NCBI RefSeq assembly: GCF_014306105.1
Contig: NZ_JACRVF010000004.1
Location: 124,001 to 188,000, forward strand
Source: Pontibacter cellulosilyticus
GTDB lineage: Bacteria; Bacteroidota; Bacteroidia; Cytophagales; Hymenobacteraceae
Length of the DNA: 64,000 bases
Direction: 5' to 3'
Below the pieces are notes generated by a model that saw only the letters and a program-made list of their open reading frames with translations, had not been told where the DNA came from and made no database searches. Made by a program: the position numbers and the translations under genes. Each line of letters opens with the position of its first letter. The first letter of the stretch is position 1. This document shows, one piece after another, positions 56,727 to 64,000 of the stretch.

Positions 56727-59700
56727 CTATCGGATAATGGTGACATGCCCTGAAATCGGCTTTTCAGACTTGTTCAGGTAAATCATATAATAGTAAGTTG
56801 CTACCGGCAGGTCTTCTCCCTTGTAGGTGCCATCCCATGGTGTGCCGTAGCCATTAGAGGTAAAGATGAGATTACCCCATCGGTTAAACACCTCTACTCT
56901 TGCCTCAGGGTAATTCTGGATATTCTCAATTTCCCAGATTTCGTTAACGCCGTCTCTGTTTGGCGTAAATGCATTCGGAACAGTGATAGCCGGTATTACC
57001 TCCACGGTTACCTCATCGGTATCAACGCAGCCTTCGGCAGTTGTCACAGTTACGGTATAGGTTGTCGTTTTATCAGGACTTGCCACCGGATTCGGCACAT
57101 TCGGATCACTTAAGCCTTCGGCTGGCTCCCATACATAGGTATCACCTCCTGATGCCCTCAGCTCCACGGTTCTGCCCTGTATAATCGTCACATCTTCGCC
57201 GGCGTTGGCCTGTGGCGTAACCACTGTTACTGTGGCTGTGGTACGGGTGGTGCTGGTACATCCGCTGGCACTTACAGCCTGCACAAAGTACATAACCGAT
57301 TGCGTAAGCGTTGGCGTCTGGAAAACAGGTCCGATAAATATCGGCGATCCTCCGGTAGCGACATCATACCACTCATACGTCTCTCCATTAGGATTCTCAA
57401 CTGTAAGCGTTGCCGATTCGCCCACACAGGCTTTTGCATTTTGCACTGTAAGTTTAGGGGCAGCCGGCACCGGTATAATAGTTATAGAAACTACATCTGA
57501 CGTATCAGTACAGCCAGCTGAGGTCACCAACCTCCTGAACCAGGTATTCTGGCTTATGGCTGGAGGCGCATAGTTTTGACCGTTATTTGTGCCGCCGGCA
57601 TTCACGAAGCCTGCTGTCGCGCTTATCGTGCTGCTTTGCCACAAGAAAGTAAAGGCGCCTGTTCCGCCGGTCGGTGCACTGCCTGTTAGCTGCTGTGGCT
57701 GCGTTCCGGCACATACTGTCTGGTCTGCAGCAATACTGTTATTAGTAACTCCCGGATTGATCGTGACTCTGACAACAGCACTTGTATCCCCGGAGCATCC
57801 CGCTGAGGTTACTACTCTTCTGAACCAGGTGGTTCGCGTTACAGGGCCCGGTGTGTAGCTTTGGTTAGTGTTATTACCTGCAGCCGGGGCAAAGCCTGCT
57901 GTTGCCCCTGTTATGCTGCTTTGCCACAGGTAAGTATAAGAGCCCGACCCTCCGGTTGGCGCTGTACCTGTAAGAGGCGCAGGCGCAGTACCGCGGCACA
58001 CTTCCTGATCTGCAGAAATGGTGTTATTAGCCAGCTCTGGTAGCACTGTAATTTTAACAGCCTCTGATGTAGCTGTACAACCGCCGGATGTTACCTTACG
58101 CCTGAACCAGGTATCTTGCGTCAAGGCACCCGGTGTGTAGTTCTCGCCGTTGTTGGTGCCTGGTGCCGCCGCAAAGCCTGTTGTGGCACTTTGTGTACTT
58201 ACTTCCCATAAGAAAGTATAAGGAGCACCTCCACCGCCTGTAGGTCTTGTTCCAATTAATGGAGCTGGCGTTTCACCCTCACATATCTGCTGCGGTCCAT
58301 TTATACTATTCGCTGTAGCCGGAACCGGATCCACAGCCACAATCTCCACTACGTTACTGGTATCGGCAGAGCAGCTCCCTGAAATAACCAACCTCCTGAA
58401 CCAGGTAGTAGTGTTTATAGGTTGGGTAGGCGTATAGTTTGGTGTATTGTTTATACCTGGAGCATTAGTAAAGCCAGTATTGGCATTAGTAGTGCTTATC
58501 TGCCAGATAAAGCTATAAGGTGTGCTAGTATCGCCTCCTGTTGGCGCACTGCCAGTTAATGCAGCCGGTGTTTCGCCTTTACAGGTATTTCGCACTGGAT
58601 CTCCTATTATGGTGTTGTTTGTAACAGCCGGCACCACAGTTAATGGTACAGCCGTTTTAGGACCGATACAAACAACAGAGTTAGCTGTATCCACCGCTGC
58701 TACATAGAAGGTAACATCTGCAGTAAGCGTAGGAGTAGAGAAAGACGGACCTGTGAAAATTGGTGTGGCGTTAGGATCGTTGGATTCAAACCATACATAA
58801 ATTGGCCCTGGACTAGTTGGGGTTAAGGTAACGATATCTCCGGCACAAGCTGTTTTAGGAGCTTGTATAGATGGAGCTGCAGGTTGCTGAAGTATAACTA
58901 CCTCTTGTACAGGCGCACTTTGCCCTCCCTGGCTACTATAAATATCGTCGGAGCTACCGCACTCGTTCACGGCCTCTACGGCCACCGTATACTTTCCGGG
59001 CGTGGTAAAATCATACTGGAAGTCAAAGGTATCGGAATTAAAGGTACGGGTAACGCTGGTTGGACCTGTAATAGTAATAGTTACCGTTACCTGCTCGCCC
59101 AGGTTCTTGTCAATAAACAAGCCTCCTGAGCCACCTCCTCCTGGAAAACCACCTCCACCACCTGCGCCGCTGCTACTGTAGTCTATGGTAGTTGGTCCGC
59201 ACTCGGTAACACTTGCCGGCAGCTGTACTTGCGGCCAACCAACTACCACCGACTGTGAAGTAGTATCACTGCCGCAGCCATTGGTTACCACCAGCTCAAT
59301 ATTGTAAACACCGGATTTGGTAAACTTGAACACTGGGTCCTTAGATTCAAGAGTGCCTGACTCCAACTCAAACCCTTGCTCTGGTTGTATAGCCCATTTA
59401 TATGATAGACCACCGCCGGTTGAACTATCGGCAGGAGCAATAAGCACGGGCACACAAGGCGGCTGCTGGTTCTCATCTACCCGTTTCTTATCATTTGCAG
59501 AGAAGTTTGCTTTAGGCTCTTTACTAACAGCATAGTTCTGCGTAAAGATTACTTCGCAGCCATTACCGGCTACTGCTCTGATAGAGATTGGGTAAACACC
59601 TACCGTGTCGTAAGCTGTAGGGTTTGAAATAGGAAATGCACCGGGGCTATACTGTTGCTGATCACCGTTGCCCCAGTCTACAAAGTATGTCCTGATGTCG

Positions 59701-60422
59701 CCTAAGTATGGCGCTATGGTTTCATTTGTGATTTCAGCAAACACTTCAATGTCTTCGTCTGCTATGGTATCGGGCAAGCAAGTCTGGAAGCTGTTCTTTT
59801 CTGCAAAAGCCACCTCTGGCTCCTTACGGACTGTAATGGTCTGGCGTACTGTATCAGACTCGCAACCTGCCTGATTTGTAGCTACTACTTTGGTAATAAA
59901 GTCTATCGTACCAACCCCTTTCGACTCATAAGTATGCTTTACTTCCGGCCCTCTGTCCGTACTACCATCACCGAATATCCAAGTATAGGAAACATCGGGT
60001 AGAGGATTATTTACTGAGAAAGTTAGTTCTGTTCCGGCGCATTGCTGCCCTGTGGGGCTTACAAGGAAATTCGGATTTGCCGGCAACTCATTTACCGTTA
60101 TTTCGCGCTCAGAAGATGTATTCGTCTGGCAGTCGGAGCCTGTTACACGCACCTGGTATCTTCCGGCCTCACTAACCTCTATCGAGCTGCTTATTTGCCC
60201 CGGAAGCACATTGCCGTTAAGAAGCCACTCATAAGTTAAGTTGGTACCTGTATTGGCTCTAAGTATAGTAGTTTCGCCTCTACATAATACTGTTCTTCCA
60301 TCTACCGTAATGGTAGCTGTACAGAGGGGATTTCCTCCCTGTGCACTTACAAAAGTACTCGTAAGCAAAATCAGGCACAGTAACAGGAAAGTGGTGTATA
60401 GTTGCTTCAGCAGAAGATGCAT
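56727..60422 (-). CDS. Large T9SS surface protein with PKD and TWFRR-type repeats, type B sorting domain
   Basis: A 1231-residue exported protein (signal peptide to about residue 28). An Ig-like domain (about 30-112) is followed by PKD domains (about 115-200 and 330-390; DVSYTWIFGDGSTDRG), a glycine-rich loop and further Ig-like parts. Four tandem repeats of about 95 residues follow, each with PTGGxGxYTxLW and TWFRRxVTSxGC. A last Ig-like pair leads to the C-terminal type B sorting domain (VPNAFTPNRDGVNEIWEI to HVTIIR). It is probably a filamentous adhesin. Three bases separate it from its PorP/SprF partner. Confidence 0.9.
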   Translation of the reverse strand: MHLLLKQLYTTFLLLCLILLTSTFVSAQGGNPLCTATITVDGRTVLCRGETTILRANTGTNLTYEWLLNGNVLPGQISSSIEVSEAGRYQVRVTGSDCQTNTSSEREITVNELPANPNFLVSPTGQQCAGTELTFSVNNPLPDVSYTWIFGDGSTDRGPEVKHTYESKGVGTIDFITKVVATNQAGCESDTVRQTITVRKEPEVAFAEKNSFQTCLPDTIADEDIEVFAEITNETIAPYLGDIRTYFVDWGNGDQQQYSPGAFPISNPTAYDTVGVYPISIRAVAGNGCEVIFTQNYAVSKEPKANFSANDKKRVDENQQPPCVPVLIAPADSSTGGGLSYKWAIQPEQGFELESGTLESKDPVFKFTKSGVYNIELVVTNGCGSDTTSQSVVVGWPQVQLPASVTECGPTTIDYSSSGAGGGGGFPGGGGSGGLFIDKNLGEQVTVTITITGPTSVTRTFNSDTFDFQYDFTTPGKYTVAVEAVNECGSSDDIYSSQGGQSAPVQEVVILQQPAAPSIQAPKTACAGDIVTLTPTSPGPIYVWFESNDPNATPIFTGPSFSTPTLTADVTFYVAAVDTANSVVCIGPKTAVPLTVVPAVTNNTIIGDPVRNTCKGETPAALTGSAPTGGDTSTPYSFIWQISTTNANTGFTNAPGINNTPNYTPTQPINTTTWFRRLVISGSCSADTSNVVEIVAVDPVPATANSINGPQQICEGETPAPLIGTRPTGGGGAPYTFLWEVSTQSATTGFAAAPGTNNGENYTPGALTQDTWFRRKVTSGGCTATSEAVKITVLPELANNTISADQEVCRGTAPAPLTGTAPTGGSGSYTYLWQSSITGATAGFAPAAGNNTNQSYTPGPVTRTTWFRRVVTSAGCSGDTSAVVRVTINPGVTNNSIAADQTVCAGTQPQQLTGSAPTGGTGAFTFLWQSSTISATAGFVNAGGTNNGQNYAPPAISQNTWFRRLVTSAGCTDTSDVVSITIIPVPAAPKLTVQNAKACVGESATLTVENPNGETYEWYDVATGGSPIFIGPVFQTPTLTQSVMYFVQAVSASGCTSTTRTTATVTVVTPQANAGEDVTIIQGRTVELRASGGDTYVWEPAEGLSDPNVPNPVASPDKTTTYTVTVTTAEGCVDTDEVTVEVIPAITVPNAFTPNRDGVNEIWEIENIQNYPEARVEVFNRWGNLIFTSNGYGTPWDGTYKGEDLPVATYYYMIYLNKSEKPISGHVTIIR

Positions 60423-60777
60423 TTAAAAGTGATTAAAGGGTGAACCTCAAGCTTCATCAGCCCTTACTACATTACGATAACAATATATTTTCAGATTCAA
60501 GATTGATTAAGCTGACCAAAAGTCAGGGATAACCAACAGAAGGTTTTGGGAGGGTGGGCCCACTAGAAGAGAACCAGAGGCAGGCACACAATCACCCTTT
60601 ACCTCTATTGTTAAAACCTAAAAAAGGTTACAAACCAGCTTGTTTTTTTACCAGCTGATATATATTAAACGGAATAACAGTTTTCAAATTGTATTGTTTG
60701 CTACTGAGAGAATTACAAAAGAAAAGGCCCTGAAACCGAAGCTGCAGGGCCTTTTCTTTTTACTTTTAATGAAGGAT
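60423..60777 (-). other. Intergenic region with terminator of the nuclease gene
   Basis: These 355 bases lie between two minus-strand genes. A hairpin, AAAAGGCCCTG (60722-60732) with CAGGGCCTTTT (60744-60754), sits 24 bases after the nuclease stop; its minus-strand transcript ends in a T-rich run. The rest is A+T-rich without a recognisable promoter or RNA. Confidence 0.6.
60722..60754 (-). terminator. Terminator after the endonuclease gene
   Basis: A perfect 11-bp stem with an 11-base loop; U-rich sequence follows in the minus-strand direction (TTTTCTTTTG). Confidence 0.8.
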
Positions 60778-63153
60778 TTACTTGGAAACGACTAGCCTTT
60801 GAACAGCTTGCATGTTAGCTGTTTTGATGTGCACCAAGTACATGCCTGCCGGCAAATGAGATACATCTAAAGCCTGCTGGCCTACAATACTGCCAAAGCT
60901 CTGGTAATATACTGTTTGCCCTAATGTATTTACTAAAGCGACCTGCACCTGCTTTAGCGGTTGCTGTGTACTTAATATTACAGTACCTCTGCTTGGATTT
61001 GGATAAACCACCACACCCACTTTAGCTGCAGGTTCTGCTATGGCAGTTGCTGAGGCAGCATAAAGCCCTACATCATCTAAATTCCATACTTCATTAGAGC
61101 CGCTTGTTTTTACCACAACTTTCAGCTTTACAGAAGTAGCACCCGCTGGTATGCTTACCTGCAGTTTAGAAGGCGCTTTGTCATCTGTAAGTGTACCTGC
61201 TTCGCCGTCTGCTTTAATAAATGTTTTGGTTATAGGAGTACCGGCATTTGTGATTATTGCAGCTGTGCCATTCATGCCATAGCGCACATTGTTGTCTGTT
61301 TGATCGCCGGTAATTTTGATATCTGGAGTGGCAGAAAAACTGTTTCCGTTTAGCGCCACGTATACTTCCAGATAATCTGAGGCCTCAACACCGTTGCCTG
61401 TAGTAACTGAAACAGAAGAATTAAAGAGCTCTACAAATACATTCTCTTTGCCGGTTATGTCTACTGCTGCAAACTCTAACGTGCTGGTTGTTGCCGATAC
61501 CTGATGACTTGAACCGCTACGCACACGCTGCCCATCTGGAGTTCCAGTATTGGTAGCCGACGAACTGAAGCCAGAAGTAACTGCCCAGCCATCGGTAGCT
61601 ACCCCATTAAAGTTCTGGATTGTAATAAGATTACCGTTATTGATAGGAGTAGGTGCTGCTGTTGTTGTGATAGCTAGTGTAGGTGAGCCTGCTGCTGTGT
61701 ACATATAGCCGTTTGAGCAGCTCTCAAACACCTGCGCATAATATGTCGCGCCAGCTTCTAAGCCAGTTACAGTTACATTGCTGCCTCCGCCTTTGTACAC
61801 CAGTTTACTACCGTCTGCTAAAGTATTCGCCAAAGTATAATCTGCGTTTGCACCTATGTAGTTGATGCCGTTCACAGGCTCGAAGGTTACAGCAGCGTCT
61901 TTACGCAACACTACAATTCTGCCGTCACCCGTTCCATTTGTCCAGTTTAAGGTAAAGCCTCTCTGTGTGATGTTGCTTGATGATACCGCCGAGGCAACCG
62001 TTGGCGCGCCACTACAAGTATAATCTGCAGTTGTAGCAGTTATTGTTGGAGCACTTGTGGCATTATAGGTCTGGTCGGTTGAGCAGGACTCAAACACCTG
62101 TACATAATATGTAGTGTTTGCCGTTAGCCCAGTTATCGTTACGGAGCTGCCATTGTTATAGTAAACCACGCGTTGGCCATTTCCCTGGTCTGTTGCCAAA
62201 GTATAATCTGCGTTAACACCGCTATAAGTACCCGATGGCGTAAAGTTTACAGCAGCACCCTCACGCACTACTACTAATCTTCTGTTTCCGGAGCCGTTTG
62301 TCCAGTTAAGCGTGATGGATGTAGTAAGTTTTTGAGGAGCCGTAAGGTTAGTTACCTGAGTAGCAGGAGAGCAATTTACCGGGGTCAGGTTCCAGGCTTT
62401 TGCCACTAGTTCCGGATAGTCGATGTATGGGTTTCGGTTGCCCTGCACCTGCTCTGTGCGCCTGTTGCGTTCACGCTCACGGTCGTCCGCCGGGTCCTGT
62501 AAGTGCCACTGGTAAAGCGTATTAATATCACCTGCTGCCGAGATTACATTTTTACCTGCGTCAAAGCTCTCATTGGCGTGCATAGTATAAAAGTAGAAGA
62601 TGGCTCTGGCCACGTTACCTTTGTGATCTTCGCGCGGCTCGAATTGTGTATAGGTGTCTTCGCTGTACTCGTCAATATTAGAGGTCGGGATGGTACTTAG
62701 AGCAGTAGTATTGCGCACCCATTTTATTGTCTGATTATCTGGTATCTCGGCAAAAGGGTCGCTGCCACGATCGCTGTTCCAGGTATCATACGTCGGGAAC
62801 AAGTGATGAATATCGGTACGCATGCGTTCCACTTCATTAAACCATGACTGCGGAACTGTGTGCTCACAGTTTATCCTGTTCATGAGGGTAGAGGTGGATG
62901 TCTCGCTGTATGGTTTGTTTTCCTGATAACCGGAGTAAACACAGCTAACAGTACTGTTGTAGTTGTCGATGTAGTTGTACATCTTGCCGCGCGCTGTGGC
63001 GTAATCCAATACTACACGTTTTCCGTCGTACCAGTTCGTACGCAACCATGTTTTTAATTCTTCTCCGGATAGATTGGTAGGAGGCGCAGTTTGTGCACCG
63101 GCATATTGTGTGAAAAGCAACAATGCCAGCACAATGCGTAAAAATTTCTTCAT
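60778..63153 (-). CDS. Secreted endonuclease I with fibronectin-type domains and T9SS type A sorting domain
   Basis: A 791-residue exported protein (signal peptide to about residue 20). The endonuclease I domain (about 30-270) has the His-Me-finger motif NCEHTVPQSWF, DIHHLFPTYDTWNSDRG and HKGNVARAIFYFYTM; such enzymes cut DNA and RNA non-specifically with Mg2+. Two fibronectin III-like domains follow (about 275-375 and 383-490), each with a single VFESCS motif, then a beta-sandwich (about 515-700) and the type A sorting domain (VVYPNPSRG to VVSK). It probably degrades extracellular DNA for phosphate or in biofilms. A -7 box TAATTTTG lies at 63190-63183. Confidence 0.92.
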   Translation of the reverse strand: MKKFLRIVLALLLFTQYAGAQTAPPTNLSGEELKTWLRTNWYDGKRVVLDYATARGKMYNYIDNYNSTVSCVYSGYQENKPYSETSTSTLMNRINCEHTVPQSWFNEVERMRTDIHHLFPTYDTWNSDRGSDPFAEIPDNQTIKWVRNTTALSTIPTSNIDEYSEDTYTQFEPREDHKGNVARAIFYFYTMHANESFDAGKNVISAAGDINTLYQWHLQDPADDRERERNRRTEQVQGNRNPYIDYPELVAKAWNLTPVNCSPATQVTNLTAPQKLTTSITLNWTNGSGNRRLVVVREGAAVNFTPSGTYSGVNADYTLATDQGNGQRVVYYNNGSSVTITGLTANTTYYVQVFESCSTDQTYNATSAPTITATTADYTCSGAPTVASAVSSSNITQRGFTLNWTNGTGDGRIVVLRKDAAVTFEPVNGINYIGANADYTLANTLADGSKLVYKGGGSNVTVTGLEAGATYYAQVFESCSNGYMYTAAGSPTLAITTTAAPTPINNGNLITIQNFNGVATDGWAVTSGFSSSATNTGTPDGQRVRSGSSHQVSATTSTLEFAAVDITGKENVFVELFNSSVSVTTGNGVEASDYLEVYVALNGNSFSATPDIKITGDQTDNNVRYGMNGTAAIITNAGTPITKTFIKADGEAGTLTDDKAPSKLQVSIPAGATSVKLKVVVKTSGSNEVWNLDDVGLYAASATAIAEPAAKVGVVVYPNPSRGTVILSTQQPLKQVQVALVNTLGQTVYYQSFGSIVGQQALDVSHLPAGMYLVHIKTANMQAVQRLVVSK

Positions 63154-63182
63154 GAAAAGGATTGAATAAGTTGACTTTGCGA

Positions 63183-63190
63183 CAAAATTA
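63183..63190 (-). promoter_or_regulatory. Possible -7 box of the nuclease gene
   Basis: TAATTTTG on the minus strand fits TAnnTTTG and would start the transcript about 22 bases before the ATG. No -33 TTTG is at the proper distance, so confidence is low. Confidence 0.35.
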
Positions 63191-63298
63191 GCTAATCAAA
63201 TCCTCTCTTCGAATAAAATACTGATTATATTAATGTTACGACGCAAACATCTATGCCATGTGTTAATTTTTCTTTAGATATGGCAAATAACCAGCTCC

Positions 63299-64000
63299 TT
63301 ATTTAACTATTATAATTCGCTGCACAAATTGCTGTTTGCCTGTTCTTACAAATAACACATATACTCCGGATTCAAGATGCGCCAGATTTAATTCATAGGC
63401 CACTGCTACTGCTCCAATTGCTTGCCTGTATACTTCTTTGCCCGCCAGGTTATATACTGCTGCAACAGCATTTTCTAAGGGCTGCCGCGTGTGCACTACT
63501 ATTTTACCTGATGTTGGATTTGGAGCTACGGAAACACCCATATTTGCTAGTTCAGAGTTTAGTGCATTTGGCTGTGGCGTCGCCTGCAGCGCTTCCGAAA
63601 AGTCGGAGTAACAGCCTTGCTCATTCTGTACACGCACTTTATAGGAGCCGGCGGCATCAAATGATATACTTCGGGTGGTTACATTGCTTAGCTCTACCCC
63701 ATCTTTTAGCCAAGTGTAAGTCACTCCCGCTATACTAGCTGTCAGAGTTGTAGCACCTAAATTTATACTTGGCTTCTCAGGCTTAGGCAGCACAGTGATT
63801 TTTACAGGCTCACTTACAAGTAACGGACACGATTCCGAGACTATTTTTCTCCTGAACCAGGTTGTCTGTTCCAAACGATCCGGAGAATAATATTTTGTAG
63901 TGTTTAAACCTGTCGCCGCAGTGTAGCTAACCCCATCTATACTTGCTTCCCATAAATAACTGTAATTCATATTTCCGCCTTTAGGAGCCAGCCCACCTAA
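63299..64000 (-). CDS. T9SS-exported repeat protein, 5' end outside window
   Basis: The frame stays open to the window's right edge, so only the C-terminal 234 residues are seen. They begin with APKGGNMNYSYLWEAS and TTWFRRKIVSESC, the same repeat as in the 1231-residue surface protein. An Ig-like domain (TYTWLKDGVELSNV; YKVRVQNEQGCYSDFSEA) follows, then a type A sorting domain (VSVAPNPTSGK to RIIIVK). It is therefore another large surface protein, but with the type A rather than type B tag. Confidence 0.85.
   Translation of the reverse strand, partial: LGGLAPKGGNMNYSYLWEASIDGVSYTAATGLNTTKYYSPDRLEQTTWFRRKIVSESCPLLVSEPVKITVLPKPEKPSINLGATTLTASIAGVTYTWLKDGVELSNVTTRSISFDAAGSYKVRVQNEQGCYSDFSEALQATPQPNALNSELANMGVSVAPNPTSGKIVVHTRQPLENAVAAVYNLAGKEVYRQAIGAVAVAYELNLAHLESGVYVLFVRTGKQQFVQRIIIVK

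Larger units (their letters stand above)
1..64000. repeat. Dispersed heptamer AAGTATA/TATACTT
   Basis: The heptamer occurs throughout the window on both strands, inside genes in all frames and between genes. I count 36 copies in 31,441-36,930 (22 as TATACTT and 14 as AAGTATA on the plus strand); random sequence of this composition would give about one. The 10-bp palindrome AAGTATACTT is seen at 11810-11819, 21598-21607 and 49600-49609. Function unknown. Confidence 0.9.

Noticed and set aside
1..64000. The heptamer as merely the -7 promoter box
   Set aside because: TATACTT overlaps TAnnTTTG only when followed by certain bases, and most copies lie inside genes in both orientations and all frames.

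Overview
The window looks like a piece of chromosome from a gliding-type member of the Bacteroidota. Type IX secretion (T9SS) C-terminal sorting domains, PorP/SprF partner proteins, a PorE-like OmpA protein, DUF4159/MoxR/DUF58/BatA genes, promoters of the TAnnTTTG type and a lack of Shine-Dalgarno sequences all point there. Moderate GC content and the gene repertoire fit Cytophagales, probably Hymenobacteraceae such as Pontibacter; the genus is inference. No rRNA, tRNA, prophage, IS transposase or CRISPR array was seen.

Layout. 1-7.7 kb: an edge-truncated S9 peptidase, a small NTF2-like protein, ArfB, a TreS-like GH13 enzyme, a site-2 protease with CBS domains, and a BlaI/BlaR1-type pair with two matching palindromes upstream. 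8-19.4 kb: a secreted metzincin with a T9SS tag, DUF3667, dGTPase, an active/inactive pair of M16 peptidases, a repeat-rich gap, DUF72 and RlpA. 19.5-23.6 kb (minus): an ECF sigma, a HEAT-repeat anti-sigma-like protein and two DUF4097 proteins form one operon; a TlpA-like thioredoxin gene lies next to it. Both units carry the same promoter-like element, TGTAATGTT-N13-CGTCTT. 23.9-27.3 kb: a TldD/TldE pair split by a four-helix-bundle (S23/IVP-type) gene with its own inverted repeats. 27.5-36.9 kb: a DUF4159-MoxR-DUF58-BatA-DUF4175 operon punctuated by palindromic repeats and holding two unrecognised genes. 37-41 kb: a hydrolase, and a 7TM sensor kinase divergent from a LytTR response regulator. 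41.2-47.2 kb: sodium:solute symporter, secreted alpha/beta hydrolase, TonB-dependent receptor and a 3-hydroxybutyrate dehydrogenase, a possible hydroxybutyrate/oligoester utilisation locus. 47.3-64 kb (minus): PorE-like protein and two modules of giant surface protein plus PorP/SprF, one with an ice-binding-type (DUF3494) domain and 14 tandem PKD-like repeats, followed by a T9SS-exported endonuclease I and an edge-truncated repeat protein.

The most unusual signal is not a gene. The heptamer AAGTATA/TATACTT is spread over the whole window, on both strands, in all reading frames and between genes, far above chance: I count 36 copies in 31,441-36,930 where about one is expected from base composition.
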